Below, piece by piece: positions 60,001 through 64,000 of a stretch of 64,000 bases of DNA (position 1 is its first letter; each line of letters begins with the position of its first letter). Under the pieces are notes generated by a model. The model made no database searches, was not told the DNA's origin, and saw only the letters and a list, made by a program, of their open reading frames with translations. Position numbers and translations under genes: made by a program. The DNA comes from Paractinoplanes durhamensis (GTDB lineage: Bacteria; Actinomycetota; Actinomycetes; Mycobacteriales; Micromonosporaceae), in the NCBI RefSeq assembly GCF_016862175.1, contig NZ_BOML01000030.1, positions 1 through 64,000 of the forward strand, given 5' to 3'.

Positions 60001-63000
60001 CGACCGTGCCTACCCGGCCCTTGGTGTCGTAGCAGATCTGCGTGTCAACCGGCGTGACGGACAGCCCGGTCGTGTTGGCCGGGCAGGCGAGTGGGGTCCC
60101 GGCGGCGTTGCCCGCGTTGACGTAGCCGTCGGCCAAGGCGTCGCGGATGTCGGCGAGCCGGTTGTCGCTGTCGTAGGCGAGCAGGATGTTCTGCCCGGCC
60201 GGGTTGGTCACCGAGGCGAGCTGGCCGGTGCCGTTGTACCCGAACGTGGTGGCGGTGCCGTCCCAGGCCGCGGCCTTGCACAGCATGCCGGCGGGTGCCG
60301 GGGCGGTGCCCGGGCAGGCCGTATCACCGCCGTACGAAAGCGTGACCGTCCGGCCGGAGACCGGGTCGGTGATGCCGCGCAGCAGTGCGGGGGTGCCGGA
60401 GTACGTGTACTGCAACGCGGCCGGGTGCCGGTCGTCGGTGGCGCCGGTCATGGCGGCCACGCTGCCGTCGGCGTTGAAGGTGTAAAGCTGGTTGTCGGCG
60501 GTCGCCAGCTGCAGGCGTCCGTTGCCGTCGACGTTGAGGTGGTCGTTGTTGCCGGGCTGCGATCGGTAGTGGCCGGCCGCCTGGCGGGTGAACGTCGCCG
60601 TGTTCCCGGAGGCACCCTGGATCACGACCTGGCTGCCCTCGTCGTCAACCCGGATCCACTGCGCCGTGGCCGGGTTGGCCTGCAGGCTCCAGCCGGCCGG
60701 GACGCCATTGGTCGCCGGAGTCAGCCAACTGCTCGGCACCACCCACGCATTGGTCGTGGTCGAGCCGGTGATCTGCGTGTTCTTGGCCCACAGCTGGACG
60801 GTGTCGGTCTTGCCGCTCTGGCCGAGGACCCAGCTGTCGACCTCGATCTGGTAGGTCTGCGACCCGGCGGCCGTGGCCGTCCCGTACGCCGGGGCGATCG
60901 CGCTCGCCGTCCCGGCCCAATCGTCGTAGCTGGGAGTGGCCGAGCCGTTGAGGTAGACCCGGATGCCGCCGGTGCTGATTCCGCCCAGCTGCCAGGTGCC
61001 GGCGGGCAGGCTGAGCACCCCGGTCCACCGGGTCAGGAACGGCGCGTCGCTGGTGGCGGTCCCGCCGAGGCCGCCGACCGGAGTGTTGCCACGGCCACCC
61101 TTCCAACTCGCGTTGATCGAGGCGTCGGCGCGCTGCCCGACCGCCGAGCCGGTGAACGTGTGCGTGCCGCTGTCGGCGAAGTACTGACCGGTCAGCCCGT
61201 AGTTGCCGCCCCGGGCGATGGAGGACTGGGCCGAGTTGTAGCTCAGGGCGATACCGGCGCTGCCGGACACGGTCTGCATGCCGGCGGTACCGACCGTGAC
61301 GGCGAGGTTGCCGTTCACCATGTTGACCGTCTCGCTCGCGGTCGGTACGCCCGGCGACGGAAGGCCCTTACTCGGCTCGGTGGTGCCGTTGGGCGGTGAT
61401 CCGACGGTGTCGGTCGGAGCCGGCCCGCCCGCGTCAAGCCGCCGTTTCACCTGGAAGCTGACGGCGGACGACGACGAGGGTTTCAGGTTGCCGGTGAAGT
61501 TCGGGTCGCCGGCGTAGATCGGGGTGATCGAGCTGAGCACCTTGGCGTAGTAGGTGACGCCGTCCTTCAAGCTGCCTGGCGGCACCGTCCAGTTGACGGG
61601 GTCCCCCGGAGCCACGCCACCCGAGATCCACCCCGAGTCGACCACCGCGCCGGTGCCGTCCGCCGACGTCGACACCCGGAAGTCGTAGAAGATCGTGCCG
61701 TTGTCGTTCGCGTTGTCGTCGGTGACCCGCGCAGCGGTCAGCGTGGTGTCGGTGGTGGAGACGATGCTGCCGTCGGCCGGCGAGCTGATCACCGTCGGAT
61801 GCGGCTGCTGGTAATACACCGACATGAAGAACATGTAGCTCGGGTTGAATGTGCCGAGGTTTCCGCCGCTGGTCGCGTTGACCGCGCTCGGCGTGCCCAG
61901 GCCGAACCACCAGCCGTCGGAACGGCTCGCGAGGTAAGACCAGTTGTCCCAGCCGACCGAGGGTTGCATGTCGACGGTCGACTGCGGGCCGGCGTCGGTG
62001 TAGATGAGCTGGCCGGCGGCGATACCGGAGAAGGTGGAACTGCCGGGCAATCCGTAGATCGGGGCGTTAGTCACCTTGCAGTCGCAGTTCAGCGAAAGAT
62101 AAACACCGGCGAACTGCCAGGGCTGGTCGCCGGGCGCCGTCGTGGGCGCGGTGGGGGCCGGAACGTACGTCTGGGCGCGCCAGTTGGCGCCGGCCGCGTC
62201 CTGCCCGATCTGCATGACGCCGTTCGCAACCTGGCCGCCGTCACTGACGCTCGAGATGGTCCAGGTGCTCGCGAAGGAGAGGGCCGCATAGCTCGGGTCG
62301 ATGACCAACGGATAGGCGGCGGGAGGCAACGTGGCCAGCCATCGCGCGGACACCGAGATCGACACGAGGTCACCGGCAACGGTCAGCCGGACCTGCGCGG
62401 CCTTGGTCTGATCGAGCGACGCGCCGGCGGCGATGGACACTGTCGGCGCCGGCACCGAGCCGACCCGAGCACCACCGGCCACCAGGTCGAGACCGCCGCT
62501 CCGGTTGGCGGTCGCGGTGGCTCCGTTCAGCCGGAACGAGAAGCTCGACGGTGCGCCCGGGGCGGCGACGACCAGGTCTTCCTTCACCGCCCCGGCGGTG
62601 ACCAGCTCGGTGAGGTCGGTCTGCGCCCAGAGCCCGCGGTAGGCGACGGACGCGCCGGACACCACCGCCGCACGGCTCGGGTCGGTGACGCCCTGGGGCA
62701 CGAACCCGAAGTTGTGCTTGCCGACCGTGAAGTTCAGGGCGCCGGCCGGGCCGGCCGCCATCGACCAGTCGTTCGCGCCGGACTTCCACCACCCCGGATT
62801 GCTGGCGACCGGCGTGAGATTCGAGTCGATCGCTGACCATGTGCCTGCCGCGGTCTTGTAGAAGTGCGGCGTCAGGTACCGGCGAACCGACCGGCTGCCG
62901 TCCGAGTTCTGCCAGGTCGAGGTGGACGCTGTGCGGGCGCTCACGAGCTCCCGGACCGCGGTCGGCTTCGCATGGGACAGCCCTGCCGTGGCGTAACGCC

Positions 63001-63178
63001 CGATGGGGGTCGCCGTTCGCCGGGCCGACGTCGGCGCGGATCGAAGCAGTGACCGGCTGGGCCGGGGCACCGGCGCAGGGGACGCGGATGCGGGCGAGGC
63101 ACCTGGAACCAGGGCCAGCGGCGCCAGCAGAATCGCGGCAATTCCGGACATCATTGGTCTACTGTGGACAGAAAACAT
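57035..63178 (-). CDS. Secreted RHS/YD-repeat polymorphic toxin
   Basis: 2047 residues. A signal peptide precedes an N-terminal region of about 600 residues, a PA14-like domain (NYGLTGQYFADSGTHTF...), a long YD-repeat shell (YDAAGRQVGRR, YDGAGRLVTAY, YDALDRVIGH), a second PA14-like segment and the RHS core end (GARAYQRSEGRFLSVDPIDGG). About 70 residues follow from DLTG: alanine/glycine-rich and hydrophobic (GITLGIGAAAETGG, IIEAGLGLIIGYLIYHLATG), with one cysteine near each end. The tail looks membrane-active rather than nuclease-like. ATG 63178 is preferred; GGGGAG precedes it. The following 55-residue gene is likely its immunity partner. Confidence 0.9.
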   Translation of the reverse strand: MFSVHSRPMMSGIAAILLAPLALVPGASPASASPAPVPRPSRSLLRSAPTSARRTATPIGRYATAGLSHAKPTAVRELVSARTASTSTWQNSDGSRSVRRYLTPHFYKTAAGTWSAIDSNLTPVASNPGWWKSGANDWSMAAGPAGALNFTVGKHNFGFVPQGVTDPSRAAVVSGASVAYRGLWAQTDLTELVTAGAVKEDLVVAAPGAPSSFSFRLNGATATANRSGGLDLVAGGARVGSVPAPTVSIAAGASLDQTKAAQVRLTVAGDLVSISVSARWLATLPPAAYPLVIDPSYAALSFASTWTISSVSDGGQVANGVMQIGQDAAGANWRAQTYVPAPTAPTTAPGDQPWQFAGVYLSLNCDCKVTNAPIYGLPGSSTFSGIAAGQLIYTDAGPQSTVDMQPSVGWDNWSYLASRSDGWWFGLGTPSAVNATSGGNLGTFNPSYMFFMSVYYQQPHPTVISSPADGSIVSTTDTTLTAARVTDDNANDNGTIFYDFRVSTSADGTGAVVDSGWISGGVAPGDPVNWTVPPGSLKDGVTYYAKVLSSITPIYAGDPNFTGNLKPSSSSAVSFQVKRRLDAGGPAPTDTVGSPPNGTTEPSKGLPSPGVPTASETVNMVNGNLAVTVGTAGMQTVSGSAGIALSYNSAQSSIARGGNYGLTGQYFADSGTHTFTGSAVGQRADASINASWKGGRGNTPVGGLGGTATSDAPFLTRWTGVLSLPAGTWQLGGISTGGIRVYLNGSATPSYDDWAGTASAIAPAYGTATAAGSQTYQIEVDSWVLGQSGKTDTVQLWAKNTQITGSTTTNAWVVPSSWLTPATNGVPAGWSLQANPATAQWIRVDDEGSQVVIQGASGNTATFTRQAAGHYRSQPGNNDHLNVDGNGRLQLATADNQLYTFNADGSVAAMTGATDDRHPAALQYTYSGTPALLRGITDPVSGRTVTLSYGGDTACPGTAPAPAGMLCKAAAWDGTATTFGYNGTGQLASVTNPAGQNILLAYDSDNRLADIRDALADGYVNAGNAAGTPLACPANTTGLSVTPVDTQICYDTKGRVGTVVQPAPTAGAARPGRIYTYATDHTDAAIVGFQPSSGYASRITYDTQGRITGQNNSGGGTTTTVWANATAAGQSCATTCGTDQPIVTVTPDGEQTSTVYDADGDATDTYGPAPVACFGGGWPAGATAAGAAQGYLPVSDPQGTAGCGVAVPHTHHGYDEGLTGLAASFWANGQAAGPVAVHAAGPGGTQPQALCGATSGRLCAHWNAGSPPIGSDAAGQWTLRLTGTIGVASAGTYTFGVSSSQAVTVAVDAVPVAHDGPDVSGFTAGQTRTTTASGGTELAGGLHAVQVDFQGSATQLNEFAVTMAGAVVANAVLDPGYRLETSTTDPDGVVTTTGYSDGTAGPQYGLATSITVGGLTTTTAYEPLGTSTYLRKISRTLPAGNATTYAYYSGTEGPLAAACGVAAGTPQGGQLKSQTDPARVQQFVYDAAGRQVGRRIGSEAWQCTAYDAIGRVTGRSWPATSSASARTSTYTFNVGGNPLVSSVTDTGGTITTQVDLLGRLVSYTDANGQTSTTTYNQSGQVTGTSGPQGTITKTYDPNSGNPATVTADGTLVATSHYDGATEHLTSVTYGNGTNATIGYDGLGTQNSLVFTTGSGTLVAGNKTTLSPARRVTTELEDINGTGLTNPNPAGSTATTYTYDGAGRLVTAYLPSASATYGYAAGSCANANAGANTNRSSVTITPTGGSASSTNYCYNSADQIVSSSTSAGTNSQYAYDAHGNQLNDAGTTLTWDAADRLATTTASGATTGYTYDALDRVIGHATSTTTVHYAFGGYSDAPVAVLSASNAVLQKLVNLPGGVLLTAQAAGNVWSYPDLHGNYTVTTDNAGARQTGPITYDPWGQPTATGSTLANAAGGNTLTTFGSSSKLTDNVTGIAILGARAYQRSEGRFLSVDPIDGGCANNYTYVNGDPFSTNDLTGQKCSGGQIFGITLGIGAAAETGGQIAEGTHKLYKIGTAAARGAAGAAGIIEAGLGLIIGYLIYHLATGCK

Positions 63179-63597
63179 CTCCACTCTCCCCGTGAGAGTC
63201 TGCGGTTATGGGGACGAGACTCCACCTGGCTTATAACGCTTGTCAATATCTAAATTACCGAGAAGTACGAAGATCCCCCGCGCGGCTTCACCCTTATTTT
63301 GATGTATGGCGAATCAACGATCTCGCGGACGATTCGGGCCGTCTGCCTGGATGCCGACCCAAGTGCCCGGCCGCTTGATCTGCACCAAGAAAGGTGCTTG
63401 GCTGGCCAGCACTATCCGAGTCGGACAGTTCTTCCACACGATGCCGACAGTGGGACTCCGAGGGCTGACGCGTTCCATCGCAAGCCGCCGGCCGACTGAT
63501 TATCCATCGATTCCCACAACGTGCGGGCCGGGCTGTGATCGACGGCGGGCATTGAGCAACATCAATCAACCGAGGCTGGCACAGGGAGCATCAACAC
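63179..63597. other. Non-coding stretch, promoter side of the RHS gene
   Basis: About 420 bp without a recognisable gene. It holds the upstream region of the RHS gene, which is less GC-rich than its surroundings (for example GCTTGTCAATATCTAAATTA at 63239-63258). Short frames exist but have no family. No terminator hairpin stands out. Confidence 0.6.
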
Positions 63598-63733
63598 GCG
63601 CCGGCGCTCGCGCTGTCCCGGCACGGCGAGGCGGCCGGCACCGCGGCGGCGCTGCTGACCCTGCACGTGGTGGTGCCGGCCGAGGCAGCTGCCGGTCGAG
63701 GACCTGACCGATGTGGTGGTCGTCGCGCACTGA
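63598..63733 (+). pseudogene. Decayed fragment of a Bcr/CflA-type MFS gene
   Basis: Reading from 63598 gives APALALSRHGEAAGTAAALL, which matches a segment near the end of the MFS protein at 55406. About 40 codons are then missing, the frame shifts, and a stretch ending RQLPVEDLTDVVVVAH with TGA at 63731-63733 matches the MFS C-terminus (HRLPVEQPETAVAFAH). Third positions differ widely from the intact copy, so it descends from a separate homologue, not a recent duplicate. Confidence 0.75.
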
Positions 63734-63785
63734 ATCAGTACAACTACGGATTGACGAAGACGCCCACGGGAAAAAGACTTCGACC

Positions 63786-64000
63786 ATGCGCGATCGATCT
63801 CGCCGGTGGGCGTGGCTCGGTGTTCTGATCACCGGCCTGGTTCTGTACGTCATCGTTCTGCGGACCCTGGTCCACACGCAGAATCCCAACTTCGTCCCGG
63901 CGCTGATCCTGCTCGGCGCCACGGTCGTGCCGCTGTCCTTCCTGACCTTCGCCCAGGCCCGCACCGGCCGCTGGGAGGTGCCGGCGTCCGCACTGGTCAC
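63786..64000 (+). CDS. PrsW-like membrane protease, N-terminal part (cut by window end)
   Basis: The frame runs off the right edge after 71 complete codons. It begins MRDRSRRWAWLGVLITGLVL and continues VLRTLVHTQNPNFVPALILLGATVVPLSF, a two-helix start that resembles actinobacterial PrsW-family intramembrane metalloproteases. The catalytic motifs would lie beyond the window. Call is tentative. Confidence 0.55.
   Translation, partial: MRDRSRRWAWLGVLITGLVLYVIVLRTLVHTQNPNFVPALILLGATVVPLSFLTFAQARTGRWEVPASALV

Noticed and set aside
63306..63707. 133-codon plus-strand frame
   Set aside because: No family resemblance, Arg-rich composition, and its end runs out of frame over the MFS relic.

Overview
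The window is very GC-rich, codes densely on both strands, and its coding sequences end third positions almost entirely in G or C. Together with secreted multi-domain glycoside hydrolases, streptogrisin-type proteases, a LacI/MalEFG-type sugar locus without its own ATPase, a kinase/FHA pair and actinobacterial-type operators, this points to a filamentous actinomycete. The family Micromonosporaceae (for example Actinoplanes) is my best guess, but it is an inference. No rRNA, tRNA, CRISPR array, replication origin or insertion sequence was seen.

Layout. 1-7,000: a GH9 cellulase (GH9-CBM3-CBM2) with a perfect CebR-type operator and a 13-bp tandem repeat at its end, then three secreted-protein genes in one run: two M23 peptidases with near-identical FG-GAP/VCBS-like repeats around a BNR-repeat protein. 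7,000-10,800: a Ser/Thr kinase fused to a lytic-transglycosylase-like domain, an FHA protein, an HPF-like ribosome factor and an alpha/beta hydrolase. 10,800-20,600: an alpha-glucan utilisation locus on the minus strand (LacI regulator, binding protein, two permeases, GH13 alpha-glucosidase, large secreted GH87 alpha-1,3-glucanase/mycodextranase). 20,600-29,500: YchJ protein, a kynA-kynU-amidohydrolase operon with overlapping start/stop codons, HxlR regulator, S51 peptidase, NmrA-like reductase, a SulP transporter fused to beta-carbonic anhydrase, and a sugar-nucleotide epimerase. 29,500-35,900: GCS2/ATP-grasp fusion, asparagine-synthase-type amidotransferase and S9 peptidase, which look like a variant of the N-acetylglutaminylglutamine amide (NAGGN) osmolyte locus. 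35,880-37,180: a Panacea/Fic toxin-antitoxin pair behind a LexA-type SOS box. 37,300-45,600: small-molecule enzymes, regulators and membrane proteins. 45,680-49,960: a three-gene redox-signalling operon (NAD kinase-GNAT; receiver-thioredoxin-reductase-like flavoprotein; cyclic-nucleotide-binding-domain histidine kinase). 50,200-53,450: secreted S1 protease with ricin-type lectin and a GH64 beta-1,3-glucanase. 53,500-64,000: GNAT, proline-rich membrane protein, MFS exporter, a giant secreted RHS/YD-repeat polymorphic toxin with a previously unlisted 55-residue two-TM gene behind it (candidate immunity gene), a decayed MFS relic and the start of a PrsW-like membrane protein.

How it fits together. 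GH9, GH87, GH64, GH13, the S1 protease and the M23 peptidases form an extracellular arsenal against cellulose, fungal alpha- and beta-glucan, protein and bacterial wall. The alpha-glucan locus is arranged so that GH87 cuts outside, the ABC system imports oligosaccharides and GH13 finishes them inside. The RHS toxin and the Panacea/Fic pair are the conflict systems. The GCS2/ATP-grasp-amidotransferase-S9 set and the NAD kinase/receiver-flavoprotein/histidine-kinase set are the least understood metabolic modules.
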